Under the pieces are notes generated by a model. It ran no database searches, was not told the origin of the DNA, and was given only the letters and a program-made list of their open reading frames with translations. A program made the position numbers and the translations under genes. A DNA stretch of 64,000 bases from a virus. Positions within the stretch are counted from its first letter, which is position 1. Each line of letters begins with the position of its first letter. Of this stretch, positions 1 through 7,687 are shown piece after piece. Where the stretch lies: the IMG/VR virus record IMGVR_UViG_3300033145_001087, positions 1-64,000 of that record, one strand, 5' to 3'.

Positions 1-1
1 T

Positions 2-775
2 CTAACCTACAACAAAAAGAAGGTTGAAATAGGAGGAAATAGAATAAAAAAGTATCACATAGGAGGTAAACTAAAATCTCCGAAGGAATCTAGGAACTAT
101 TGTGACACCTGCAAAGATGGTGAGTTATTTAAAGATGAACATACCTTTAAAACAGATTCATTCGGTGGGAAAACGGAAGAACGTATCTGTAATGTTTGTT
201 TAACAAGATATAAAATTCCTTTAGTGATTCCTGCTTTTAGTATAGATACTAAAAAAGGTATGACAATAACAAAAACAGATATTGATAACTATGATTACGG
301 AAAATTAGTAACAACAGAAGAGGATATTGCCCACCTAATTATCAAAATTGGAGAAGAATTTAAAATGGAGGTAAACAAAATGAATGAGGCATTAACTATG
401 CAAAAAGATTTATTTATGGAAACTGGAATTTGCCCTAATCATAGGTGGGTAAATAGTCAAAACTTTAGAACATCAGAAGGATACCATAGCATAAAAACCT
501 GTCAAGTTTGTCACATATCGTCTGCTATTTATAAAGGGGAAACAATTACAGGAAAACTCTTTAATGTTCTAAATAAAATAATTAATGGAGGCTTAGCATT
601 AGAAAATCAAATAAAGGGAACAGAAGATTTGTTTGGTAATTTAACACTATCAGAAGAACCTATATTTGATATTAAACCCCTTAAAAAGGACCCACTCTTT
701 GATATTTTTACTATTGAAGATGACCTCAATTTTGATATTCAAGAAGAGGTTCCTAAGATTGATGTTCGCTTCTAG
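2..775 (+). CDS. Zinc-ribbon protein, left end cut by the window
   Basis: The reading frame is open from base 2, so the gene begins outside the window; about 257 codons are visible. Two possible zinc sites can be seen: CDTC paired with CNVC in the first part, and later a C-P-N-H-R-W stretch followed by CQVC. The C-terminal third is acidic and repeats the short phrase (L/I)FDI, which looks like a flexible tail. A GTG at 224 could be an internal start, but the in-frame cysteines upstream favour one longer protein. I do not recognise the family. The gene is codirectional with the E2-like gene at 824. Confidence 0.7.
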   Translation, partial: LTYNKKKVEIGGNRIKKYHIGGKLKSPKESRNYCDTCKDGELFKDEHTFKTDSFGGKTEERICNVCLTRYKIPLVIPAFSIDTKKGMTITKTDIDNYDYGKLVTTEEDIAHLIIKIGEEFKMEVNKMNEALTMQKDLFMETGICPNHRWVNSQNFRTSEGYHSIKTCQVCHISSAIYKGETITGKLFNVLNKIINGGLALENQIKGTEDLFGNLTLSEEPIFDIKPLKKDPLFDIFTIEDDLNFDIQEEVPKIDVRF

Positions 776-823
776 TAAAGCGGCGTCAGTCAGCGGTAAC
801 AAAAACAAAGACAAGGTGATATA

Positions 824-1429
824 ATGAAACGCTTAACCCCATCAAAGACAGAAATAAAGAAAATAGAAGATTTACCTTTTGTAACAAAAGTAACCTTACA
901 AGAAAAAAAAATGCAACCTTATACACCCATAAGAAAAGTCTTAAAGGTAAATTTTAGACCGGTAGTATTAAAGATTGACAAATATAAAGTAAACGGAAGG
1001 TATCATGGTGTTCGATATTTTTATTTAGGAAGATTATACCTCTATATTTCCCTACGAGAATATAAAGAATTACAGGTCTGGTCGGAGATTTTACATCCTC
1101 ATAGTACCTCAGATAATACTGCCATATGTATGGGAGCTAATACAGGAATGGATGCTTTTAAACGAACCAATGAGTATGCCGCAATCGTGCAGATGATATG
1201 GTATTGGGCTCATATATATACTACCTCTGGTTATAGGTCAGCACATACTACTAGTAAAGTGTTGCTCACAAAAGGATTTCCAATGTGGGATGGAAAAGGC
1301 GAAAGAATAAAATTAAACGACCCAAAAAGGATTGAATCAAATGAACAACCAGAAAAACTATACCCTCTAAAAACATATAAAAGGAATATAAAAAGGTTTA
1401 AAAATTTACAATTAAAGGATTTGATATAA
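824..1429 (+). CDS. E2-like (UBC-fold) protein, short paralogue
   Basis: This 201-residue protein matches the C-terminal domain of the 516-residue protein at 6126 along its whole length. Both have an L-P-F-V segment near the start of the domain, an H-P-H triplet (about residues 91-93 here), a following cysteine (about residue 102, in AICMGANTG), a W-Y/F-W-A/V helix, and a closing N-I-K-R-F-K segment. An HP(N/H) followed by a cysteine is the hallmark of ubiquitin-conjugating (E2) enzymes, whose cysteine carries the ubiquitin-like protein as a thioester. The E2 role is inferred from this motif and from the Ubl/JAB/E1 genes nearby. The start has a GGTGAT site. It directly precedes a TNW-tagged protein. 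Confidence 0.6.
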   Translation: MKRLTPSKTEIKKIEDLPFVTKVTLQEKKMQPYTPIRKVLKVNFRPVVLKIDKYKVNGRYHGVRYFYLGRLYLYISLREYKELQVWSEILHPHSTSDNTAICMGANTGMDAFKRTNEYAAIVQMIWYWAHIYTTSGYRSAHTTSKVLLTKGFPMWDGKGERIKLNDPKRIESNEQPEKLYPLKTYKRNIKRFKNLQLKDLI

Positions 1430-1633
1430 ATGGTATTTCACTTAGGAGACAAAGTACGAATTAAAAAAGGCACTCAATTTGCTTCCCAATCAACGGTTAG
1501 TGGAAAGATAATAGATATAGGCGGCGGCCAATGGATTGAAGTCCTGTTTGTTAACGGGTATCGAAATTCCTATCCAAAAGATGATTTAGAAATGACTAGG
1601 ATAACTAATTGGAAAAAAGAACTAGGAGGGTAA
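1430..1633 (+). CDS. Small SH3-like protein with C-terminal TNW tag
   Basis: A 67-residue protein. The N-terminal part starts FHLGDKVRIKKG, a Gly-Asp-x-Val opening typical of small SH3-like or KOW-like beta barrels. The C-terminus ends RITNWKKELGG, matching the peptide that closes ten other small proteins in this window. Function unknown; the shared tail suggests a common binding partner or processing step. It starts right after the E2-like gene and ends one base before the next gene, so it is almost surely cotranscribed with both. Confidence 0.75.
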   Translation: MVFHLGDKVRIKKGTQFASQSTVSGKIIDIGGGQWIEVLFVNGYRNSYPKDDLEMTRITNWKKELGG

Positions 1634-1634
1634 A

Positions 1635-2105
1635 ATGAAATTTGAAAAAGGAAAAACATACGACTTTAAATGGAAGGAAGATAAACACCCAGTTTCATAT
1701 ACATTTATGGAACAATTAGAGGATAAATTATTGTTTCACAAAAAGGTGCCTACATTAATGATTCCAGAAGCACTATTAGGATATATAGAAAGTGGTGAAG
1801 TGATAATAAAAGAAAATACGTCCTATGAAAAATTAATCCCAGAATCTGAAATTAAAGGCAGAACAAAGTTTATTATAAACAAAAACAAAAGATGTTGTTT
1901 ATGTCAAGGTAGAGAAATAATAGAAATTATAGGTGATAAAAAAACAACAAATTTAACCCCATCACCAAATGGTCTATTTAAATGTAAAAACCAAAATGAA
2001 TGTAGACAAAACATAGATGCCGAGAATACCGTATTAACTTTTTCAAATGATAAAATAGACATTAAAAAATTTAAGGAGGAAATATTTTCAATAAGTAAAA
2101 AATGA
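1635..2105 (+). CDS. Hypothetical protein with cysteine cluster
   Basis: A 156-residue protein preceded by an AGGAGG site. The middle has CCLC and later CK...C, a possible zinc site, and the C-terminal part is lysine-rich. The N-terminus (FEKGKTYDFKW) resembles the barrel-like openings of neighbouring small proteins, but it lacks the TNW tail and ends FSISKK. Unrecognised family. Its stop overlaps the ATG of the next gene. Confidence 0.65.
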   Translation: MKFEKGKTYDFKWKEDKHPVSYTFMEQLEDKLLFHKKVPTLMIPEALLGYIESGEVIIKENTSYEKLIPESEIKGRTKFIINKNKRCCLCQGREIIEIIGDKKTTNLTPSPNGLFKCKNQNECRQNIDAENTVLTFSNDKIDIKKFKEEIFSISKK

Positions 2106-2404
2106 CCGAACACAAAAAAGTCACAAAGATAAATACCTATCTAGGAGAACTTAGTGTGGGTGATAAAATAAAGTTATCTTGGGCGCCTGGTGGAATACCG
2201 GAACGAAAATATTATACACTTTTTTCAATTTGGGTAGACAGTAATAATAATATTGAATTAGGATTCTCTCAAAGAAGTATAGAAAAAATAGGTGCTACAT
2301 ATTCGTGGGACGGTGGAAATAGTATTATTAAAAAGGGGTCTTTGTTGAAAATAATAAAAGGAAAAGTTACCAACTGGAGAAAAGAGGTTGAGAATGACAT
2401 ATAA
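2102..2404 (+). CDS. TNW-tagged small protein, tandem copy A
   Basis: A 100-residue protein ending KVTNWRKEVENDI. Its body (YLGELSVGDKIKLSW... W-D-G-G-N-S-I) is clearly similar to the next gene product (HLGELNVGDKVRLSW... W-W-G-G-T-S-I), so the two are a tandem duplication. The VGDK opening suggests an SH3-like barrel. Function unknown. Overlaps both neighbours by a few bases, indicating tight translational coupling. Confidence 0.75.
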   Translation: MTEHKKVTKINTYLGELSVGDKIKLSWAPGGIPERKYYTLFSIWVDSNNNIELGFSQRSIEKIGATYSWDGGNSIIKKGSLLKIIKGKVTNWRKEVENDI

Positions 2405-2696
2405 AAAAATCAATAGTGTAGCAACTCATTTAGGAGAACTTAATGTAGGTGATAAAGTAAGATTATCTTGGACGCCTGGTGATGTTACCTCTTTAAAGGA
2501 TGATTATTACAAAATTTATGCTATATGGGAAAACAATAGACGTAAAAGTATTGGTTTAGGATTAACAAAAAAAAGCATAAATAACCCAGATGAAAAACAC
2601 AGTTGGTGGGGAGGTACGAGTATTTTAGAATATGAGTCATTAATAGAAATTAGAAAGACAACTATAACCAACTGGAAAAAGGAGATAAATAAATGA
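2394..2696 (+). CDS. TNW-tagged small protein, tandem copy B
   Basis: A 100-residue protein ending TTITNWKKEINK, a tandem duplicate of the preceding gene product. I chose the ATG at 2394 because it follows GAGGTTGAG at normal spacing; a TTG two codons earlier is less likely. The divergence in the middle with strong conservation of the VGDK barrel opening, the W-G-G-x-S-I stretch and the tail suggests these three parts matter most. Overlaps the primase-like gene by four bases (ATGA). Confidence 0.75.
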   Translation: MTYKKINSVATHLGELNVGDKVRLSWTPGDVTSLKDDYYKIYAIWENNRRKSIGLGLTKKSINNPDEKHSWWGGTSILEYESLIEIRKTTITNWKKEINK

Positions 2697-3229
2697 TACT
2701 CACCACTAAACAAATATATAAGCTATTCATTCATAGAACCGATATTTATGCAGAACAACAGGTATCAGGGTCGTATTACATAATCAAAGAACCTATAACT
2801 CTAATTGATATAGAACAACATCTAAAAGGAGATAAAACATTAGGAACTTATGTTTTGAATACTGATAATACCGTTAAATGGGCGTGTATAGATTTGGATG
2901 GTAAACAATTAAGAACATTATATCCATCAGCAACCATTATTTATAACAGTTTTAAAGACTTTCCTCGCATATTAGAATTTAGCGGAAGAAAGGGGTATCA
3001 TATATGGATATTCTTTAGGTGTAGAGTGACGGCGGATTACGCACAAAAACTGGTAAAAGCGAGATTGAACCGTATTAGTCTAAATTATTTTGAAGTATTC
3101 CCTAAACAAACAGAACTAAATGAAAACCGTAAGTATGGAAATCTAGTTAAGATTCCTTTAGGAACACATAAAGTGTCAGGTAAAAAATCAACAATAATGA
3201 AACACGATAAGTTAAATGAGGTGTTATAA
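2693..3229 (+). CDS. Archaeo-eukaryotic primase (AEP) catalytic domain protein
   Basis: A 178-residue protein with the features of the AEP superfamily: ACIDLDGK supplies the metal-binding DxD, FSGRKGYHIWIFF is the conserved SGxxGxH nucleotide-binding segment, and the later EVFPKQ plus IPLGTHK segment matches AEP domains of the TOTE/phage type. AEP enzymes make RNA or DNA primers for replication. It is shorter than cellular PriS and has no obvious zinc knob, so it is probably a minimal viral primase or a primase-like domain. A PriL-like protein is encoded at 41489 and another AEP-like protein at 16332. Confidence 0.75.
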   Translation: MILTTKQIYKLFIHRTDIYAEQQVSGSYYIIKEPITLIDIEQHLKGDKTLGTYVLNTDNTVKWACIDLDGKQLRTLYPSATIIYNSFKDFPRILEFSGRKGYHIWIFFRCRVTADYAQKLVKARLNRISLNYFEVFPKQTELNENRKYGNLVKIPLGTHKVSGKKSTIMKHDKLNEVL

Positions 3230-3504
3230 TGACCTTTAAAGAAGGAGATAGAGTTAAAACAACTACTGAGGTTGGATATGTTCATTTAAATGGGTCATCT
3301 AGTATTAATTATAAAGGAACCGTAACTCTTTTTAGAGGGTTATTACGAACTTCCGTAGGAGTGATATTTGATATGCCTATAGAGGGGCATACTTTAAGTG
3401 GTCACTTACCATCAGGAAGCAAAAAGGGTTGGTGGTGTCAAATAGAAGAATTAAAATTAATACCTACAAAAATAACTAATTGGAAGAAGGAACTAGGAGG
3501 GTAA
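3229..3504 (+). CDS. TNW-tagged small SH3-like protein
   Basis: A 91-residue protein beginning FKEGDRVKTT, again a Gly-Asp-x-Val barrel opening, and ending TKITNWKKELGG, nearly the same tail as the protein at 1430. The middle contains G-H-L-P-S-G-S and a W-W pair. Its ATG overlaps the stop of the primase-like gene (TAATG). Function unknown. Confidence 0.75.
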   Translation: MTFKEGDRVKTTTEVGYVHLNGSSSINYKGTVTLFRGLLRTSVGVIFDMPIEGHTLSGHLPSGSKKGWWCQIEELKLIPTKITNWKKELGG

Positions 3505-3506
3505 AA

Positions 3507-3698
3507 ATGACAGAGGAAAAACTTGTAGTATATACTTTTGAAGGTATATATAATTTTGATACTATTGAAGAAGCAGAACAATGGAGGATTAAACGAAAGG
3601 GGTCTATAATAATAAGGATTAAATATCTATTTTATAAAATACGTAAATATAGGAGCAGAATCAAAAGATATATCAAAGGTGAAAGTGTATGGCATTAA
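3507..3698 (+). CDS. Small basic hypothetical protein
   Basis: A 63-residue protein. The ATG at 3507 follows GGAGGGT at good spacing, so upstream in-frame codons are not used. The N-terminal half is acidic (F-D-T-I-E-E-A-E-Q-W), the C-terminal half strongly basic (many Lys/Arg with Ile/Tyr). It overlaps the next gene by ten bases. No family recognised; no TNW tail. Confidence 0.6.
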   Translation: MTEEKLVVYTFEGIYNFDTIEEAEQWRIKRKGSIIIRIKYLFYKIRKYRSRIKRYIKGESVWH

Positions 3699-3928
3699 AA
3701 ATAGGCGACCGAGTTACTATTAGAAAAGATTTAAAAGAAGGGCTCTATAATAAGGGTACAACTACTTGTGTTCCCGATATGACTCATTATAGCGGACAAA
3801 AACGCACAATACTAGACATATATAGCAACGGTGATTTTCTATTAATGGATGCCGGTGGTTGGGCATTTTCCGAAGATATGTTTGAAGAAAAGAAAGTTAC
3901 TAATTGGAGGAGAGAACTCTGCTCCTAA
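3689..3928 (+). CDS. TNW-tagged small SH3-like protein
   Basis: A 79-residue protein opening LKIGDRVTIRKD and ending KKVTNWRRELCS. Same two-part layout as the other tagged proteins: a beta-rich body and a short charged tail. It is the last gene before a short promoter-bearing gap, so it closes the first cluster of tagged proteins (1430 to 3928). Confidence 0.75.
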   Translation: MALKIGDRVTIRKDLKEGLYNKGTTTCVPDMTHYSGQKRTILDIYSNGDFLLMDAGGWAFSEDMFEEKKVTNWRRELCS

Positions 3929-3935
3929 ATAAAAG

Positions 3936-3950
3936 CGAAAGCTTTATAAA
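3936..3950 (+). promoter_or_regulatory. Archaeal BRE/TATA promoter
   Basis: CGAAAGCTTTATAAA: a purine-rich BRE followed by a TATA box, about 73 bases before the ATG at 4023, within the only gap of this region. Confidence 0.5.
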
Positions 3951-4022
3951 GAGCAACATTTTACTACTCACTAAGCAAAAAACAATGCTCATTAAACACA
4001 AAAAAAAAAGAGGTAAAACAAA

Positions 4023-4439
4023 ATGGAAAATCCAAGAGATTTGAAAAGAGGAGATAAAATAATTTTAACCAAAGGAAATAATAGCAACTCTCATTTTGAA
4101 GGAAGAATTGTAGAAATTATTAGTCCAGTAACAATTACACCATCAACAGGCAGTTTATGTGTAAAAGATAATAGAGGACGGACAACAACTTTTTTTTATA
4201 CCGGTGTGTTCGACATATTTGTCCATGCAGATAGAAAAAATAGGGCAACAGCAATAAAGAAAATTATCCTCAATATGCAAACAGAAATAAAACAACTAAA
4301 AACAGAATACACTGGCCTTATTAAATTTAAGTCTGATGAAGATGAGGTAGCAGATAAGATTTTTAAACTATCTAAAGCAAGAAGTCCTAAAGCAATAGCA
4401 GAAATCCTTAAACTTATGAAAAAATCTGATTATCTATAA
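4023..4439 (+). CDS. Hypothetical protein, SH3-like N-terminus and helical C-terminus
   Basis: A 138-residue protein. Residues 1-75 resemble the barrel domain of the TNW family (L-K-R-G-D-K-I-I-L, then G-R-I-V-E-I-I). Instead of a TNW tail it has a 60-residue charged, probably coiled-coil or helical C-terminus. It starts the transcription unit containing the RNA ligase. It may be a relative of the tagged proteins that lost or never had the tail. Confidence 0.65.
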   Translation: MENPRDLKRGDKIILTKGNNSNSHFEGRIVEIISPVTITPSTGSLCVKDNRGRTTTFFYTGVFDIFVHADRKNRATAIKKIILNMQTEIKQLKTEYTGLIKFKSDEDEVADKIFKLSKARSPKAIAEILKLMKKSDYL

Positions 4440-4440
4440 A

Positions 4441-5064
4441 ATGGAAATAAAAGATATGCCTAAACTTCATTCGCCCTTTGTTAGAGAAATGATAAATGGT
4501 AAATATGTAGTAACCCCGAAAATAGCAGAAGGGTATGAGTGGGTTTTTGAAGATGATACCGTTTTAGCTACTGAAAAACTACACGGAACTAATGTAAGTA
4601 TAGTTATTGAAAACGGTAAAATTACCAGAATCTTCAACAGAACTGCTGAAATTCCTTTCTTTAATAAAGGAAAGAAATTCATAGTTGAGGCTATCTTAAA
4701 TTCATTTGAAAGAGGATATTGTAACTTAACAGATGGTCAATACTTTGGTGAAGTAATAGGTAAAAAACTTTGGAATGGTTATAGAGAAGGACTAGGAGAA
4801 TATCAACATCTTTGGATTCCTTTTAATACTTATGCCAGGAAACACTTACGATACAAAGCTTGGGGAAAATATCCAAAAGATTATGAAACGATAAGCACCT
4901 GGTTTAAGGAAGATATTTTTAGTTTATTTATGAGAAAAAAAGGAATTGTCACAAAACCAGAAGGAATAGTATTCGTTCAACCATCAACAGGTAAAATGGC
5001 AAAACTTAGGTGTGATATGTTTGATTGGTATAAAAAAGAGTCACATAAAAGAGGTAAAAAATGA
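4441..5064 (+). CDS. RNA ligase (nucleotidyltransferase superfamily)
   Basis: A 207-residue ligase catalytic core. Motif I is EKLHGTN, with the lysine that takes AMP; GEVIG fits motif IIIa, EGIVF motif IV, and AKLR motif V. These enzymes seal nicks or breaks in RNA, and phages commonly use them to repair host tRNAs cut by defence nucleases. In this genome there are two tRNAs and a CCA-adding enzyme, so a tRNA-repair role is plausible. It lacks an extra C-terminal domain. Its stop overlaps the next ATG. Confidence 0.85.
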   Translation: MEIKDMPKLHSPFVREMINGKYVVTPKIAEGYEWVFEDDTVLATEKLHGTNVSIVIENGKITRIFNRTAEIPFFNKGKKFIVEAILNSFERGYCNLTDGQYFGEVIGKKLWNGYREGLGEYQHLWIPFNTYARKHLRYKAWGKYPKDYETISTWFKEDIFSLFMRKKGIVTKPEGIVFVQPSTGKMAKLRCDMFDWYKKESHKRGKK

Positions 5065-5627
5065 AAGAAAAATATAATTTAAACAGGACTGAAAACATAG
5101 TTAAAATCCAATGTAACACTGTCTTCGGTAGATTATCTGAAAGAAATAAAGGAAATATCCTTATTTTAGATAGTGAAAAACTATTCACAGCCAATATGTT
5201 ACGAAACAGAGGGTTTAAAGATAAACAAATATTCATTCCAAACCCTTATGCCTTTGGAGAAATAAATAGAAAAAAGAAAACTAATGTTTTTAATAGTTTA
5301 CTAGGAGAATTTATTTGTGATACTGATAAATCTTTTACAGCGGCATGGTTTGATTATTGTTGTTCGTTTGGAGGGAATGTTGATGTAGCCCCTAAAAGCG
5401 ATATATCAAGATATTTTCAATTTAAATTAGCAAAAAATAACGGAACTTTTGCTGTAACTTTCTGTTACAGGAAAAATAACCAAACAAAATTTTTACATGA
5501 GGATTATGCAAATTGTAATACCTTTATAACGCAAACAGCTTATGATAATGGGTATATTTTAATCCCTCAACAACATAGAATCTATAATGGGTTCTTTTTT
5601 ATCTCTTATAAAGTTTATAAATTATAA
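5061..5627 (+). CDS. Hypothetical protein, possibly methyltransferase-like
   Basis: A 188-residue protein that overlaps the RNA ligase stop by four bases. The pattern ILILDS ... IFIPNP ... FTAAWFDYCCSFGGN recalls Rossmann-like methyltransferases, where an acidic residue ends strand 2 and an aspartate and aromatic follow strand 4, but I see no clear SAM glycine loop. Assignment is weak. The coupling to the ligase hints at a role in RNA repair or modification. Confidence 0.55.
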   Translation: MKEKYNLNRTENIVKIQCNTVFGRLSERNKGNILILDSEKLFTANMLRNRGFKDKQIFIPNPYAFGEINRKKKTNVFNSLLGEFICDTDKSFTAAWFDYCCSFGGNVDVAPKSDISRYFQFKLAKNNGTFAVTFCYRKNNQTKFLHEDYANCNTFITQTAYDNGYILIPQQHRIYNGFFFISYKVYKL

Positions 5628-5693
5628 TAATTTTATTTCCCAACGCCTGGGAATTTAAAACATAGGCACAAAACTCAAAGGAGGTGCTAAAAC
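5603..5693 (+). promoter_or_regulatory. Leader of the ubiquitin-like gene: TATA-like box, hairpin, strong RBS
   Basis: AGTTTATAAATTATAAT at the 3' end of the previous gene could serve as a TATA box. A 6-bp hairpin TTCCCA/TGGGAA lies at 5637-5653. AAAGGAGGTGC at about 5678-5688 is one of the longest matches to the archaeal anti-Shine-Dalgarno in the window, pointing to strong translation of the gene at 5694. Confidence 0.45.
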
Positions 5694-6062
5694 ATGGCAC
5701 GAAACAAAAGCAAAAATGTCCTTGCAATGGACGCATACGGAGAAGACTTTGACGACTTAACAGGTGGAGAAAAAGCAGCAATAACAAAGAAATACAACGC
5801 ACAGACAAGCAGGTCAGCACCTGTAAGAAGCGGTGCAGGAATAATCAGTGCAACAGTAGGAAGAGTTGGCGACAACGGAACAGACACCTGTTTGCTTGAA
5901 AAAGGCTCAACAGTTGAAGACCTAATCTCTCAGAGCAAATTCGACTTTGATTCAAGCAAAGAAGGAGTTGTAAAACAGAGCACAGGCAGACCTGTTTCAC
6001 TATCAAGCCCGGTTGTTCATAACGAAACTTATGCAATCACCGTAGAAATAAAATCTGCATAG
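5694..6062 (+). CDS. Ubiquitin-like (beta-grasp) protein
   Basis: A 122-residue protein. Residues 1-47 look flexible and charged. From about residue 48 the predicted order strand (IISATVGRV), strand (TDTCLLEKG), helix (TVEDLISQSKF), strand (VVKQSTGRPVSL) and strand (ETYAITVEIKSA) fits the beta-grasp fold of ThiS, MoaD and ubiquitin-like proteins of prokaryotic E1/E2/JAB operons. There is no terminal Gly-Gly; it ends EIKSA. The identification leans on the E2, JAB and E1 genes that follow. The gene has more C-ending codons and visibly higher GC than its neighbours, a strong ribosome site and its own terminator, all signs of high expression. Other beta-rich folds are possible. Confidence 0.6.
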   Translation: MARNKSKNVLAMDAYGEDFDDLTGGEKAAITKKYNAQTSRSAPVRSGAGIISATVGRVGDNGTDTCLLEKGSTVEDLISQSKFDFDSSKEGVVKQSTGRPVSLSSPVVHNETYAITVEIKSA

Positions 6063-6078
6063 ATAAATTTATTTTTTT

Positions 6079-6100
6079 TGGGGAATTATCCCCATTTTTT
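6079..6100 (+). terminator. Hairpin terminator after the ubiquitin-like gene
   Basis: TGGGGA, loop ATTA, TCCCCA, then six T. A GC stem followed directly by a T run in this AT-rich genome is a clear intrinsic-type terminator. It would make the upstream gene a short, abundant transcript, with the E2/JAB/E1 genes read at lower level by read-through. Confidence 0.75.
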
Positions 6101-6125
6101 ATTATTTTAAAAACGGAGGTAAAAA

Positions 6126-7676
6126 ATGAAAACATACACACTAGACAAAGAAAACATAAAAACTTTAGTAAGGCAATTATTAAAGAAAAATACAGGAGTT
6201 TGGACAGATGATAATACTTTAACCTTCCAGAACGGCACAAAAACCGAATCTTTACACTTAAAGGATACCAAAATCTCCATAGAGGGAAGTAAAATACTAA
6301 AAGATTTTAAAAGAATACACGACATTCTTACTTCCGCTAAAGACAATATGAAGGAAAAGGATGTAAAGAATACTGTTTTTTCTAATCTATTTAATTCTCT
6401 ATCCTACTATTATGGGTTAGAAACCAACAAAACGCTTTTAATGAAACTAGATAAGAAGTTTAAAGCAATCAATATAAAAAATATAATTATGGGTAAAAAT
6501 TATACCCAACAGCAAACTATACAAAAAGATGTATGTTTGTCTTTTGAAGGAATACCAGAATCAGATGGGGTAGAATCAATGAGTGATGATTATTACCCAC
6601 GCTTAAAGACCTTTTTGTTTGACACTTTTAAAACTAATTATGATAATAAGAATAATATACCGATACATCAAGTTCACACTTTTTCTATTTTAGAAGAGGA
6701 AAAAGTGGAAAGCATAGAAATAAAAGGTATGCGTGTTGGTGTATATTATCCTGAAAGGAATTTTATACACTTATATTATAACCCTTTTTCTTTTAAACAA
6801 ATAACCCCTTTTTCTAGTGATATAGAAATAGACTTACTTTTAAAAGCACTAAGGAAAGTGGGCATACGGAAACAAAATGTAGATAACACTACAAAAAAAC
6901 TCTTTTTATCAAGTTTCCTAAAAAAATCTAGGGAGAGGTTGAAACAAATAACTTCAAAAATTGACTCAGTACAAGAGAATGTTGCCCATTATGAGAATAA
7001 GATTTTATCCTTAATATCGGAATATAATGACTATGTTGAAGAACAACATTATATTAATAAATCTTTAGAAGGGCAAGGTAAAAACTTATTCTTAGAAATT
7101 GAGAAAACTAAAAAATTACCTTTTGTAAAAGATATTACAATAGAAAATTCCCTTATAAAATTAGAATTTATACCCACTATTATTTCTATACCTAATTTTA
7201 TTAGAGACACTGGTGGAATCGAACATGGTAAAAGATATATGTATATAGGGAGTATAGGTTTTAATATCCACCCAGGACGTCTTGAGACGTTTGGTGATAC
7301 ATTATTTAAAAATGGGGGTAATAACAATATTCACCCTCACGCATCTGGTTCAGGAAGTTCGGGACTTTCTACTCCTTGTTTTGGTGAAGGGGGAGGAAGA
7401 GTAAAAATATTTGAATATTTATCATCCAATAGGATTTCAGAACTAGCTAAGATGTTGTGGTTTTGGGTTCAAACATATAGAAATTCAGGAGCATATATTA
7501 AAATGAAATATGCGTATGATGATAGACTAGAACAAGGATATCCTGTATTTGATGAAAAGAAACAACGAATAGAAATAAATGATTCAAAAAGGATATCTAC
7601 AGGAGAACAAACATCTTTATCTAAGTCTAGTAATTACAACAATAACATAAAAAGATTTAAAACTTTAGAAATGTAG
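6126..7676 (+). CDS. Large protein with C-terminal E2-like domain
   Basis: A 516-residue protein. Residues 1 to about 260 are unrecognised, about 260-320 are a charged helical stretch likely to form a coiled coil, and from about 325 a domain matches the short E2-like protein at 824: L-P-F-V-K, then H-P-H at 403-405, the candidate catalytic cysteine at about 418 (LSTPCFGEGGG), the helix MLWFWVQTY, and N-I-K-R-F-K at the end. E2 enzymes accept a ubiquitin-like protein from E1 and pass it to a target lysine. The N-terminal part could select targets. It follows the ubiquitin-like gene and precedes JAB and E1, in one direction with short gaps. E2 activity is inferred. Confidence 0.65.
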   Translation: MKTYTLDKENIKTLVRQLLKKNTGVWTDDNTLTFQNGTKTESLHLKDTKISIEGSKILKDFKRIHDILTSAKDNMKEKDVKNTVFSNLFNSLSYYYGLETNKTLLMKLDKKFKAINIKNIIMGKNYTQQQTIQKDVCLSFEGIPESDGVESMSDDYYPRLKTFLFDTFKTNYDNKNNIPIHQVHTFSILEEEKVESIEIKGMRVGVYYPERNFIHLYYNPFSFKQITPFSSDIEIDLLLKALRKVGIRKQNVDNTTKKLFLSSFLKKSRERLKQITSKIDSVQENVAHYENKILSLISEYNDYVEEQHYINKSLEGQGKNLFLEIEKTKKLPFVKDITIENSLIKLEFIPTIISIPNFIRDTGGIEHGKRYMYIGSIGFNIHPGRLETFGDTLFKNGGNNNIHPHASGSGSSGLSTPCFGEGGGRVKIFEYLSSNRISELAKMLWFWVQTYRNSGAYIKMKYAYDDRLEQGYPVFDEKKQRIEINDSKRISTGEQTSLSKSSNYNNNIKRFKTLEM

Positions 7677-7687
7677 GAGGAATAAAA

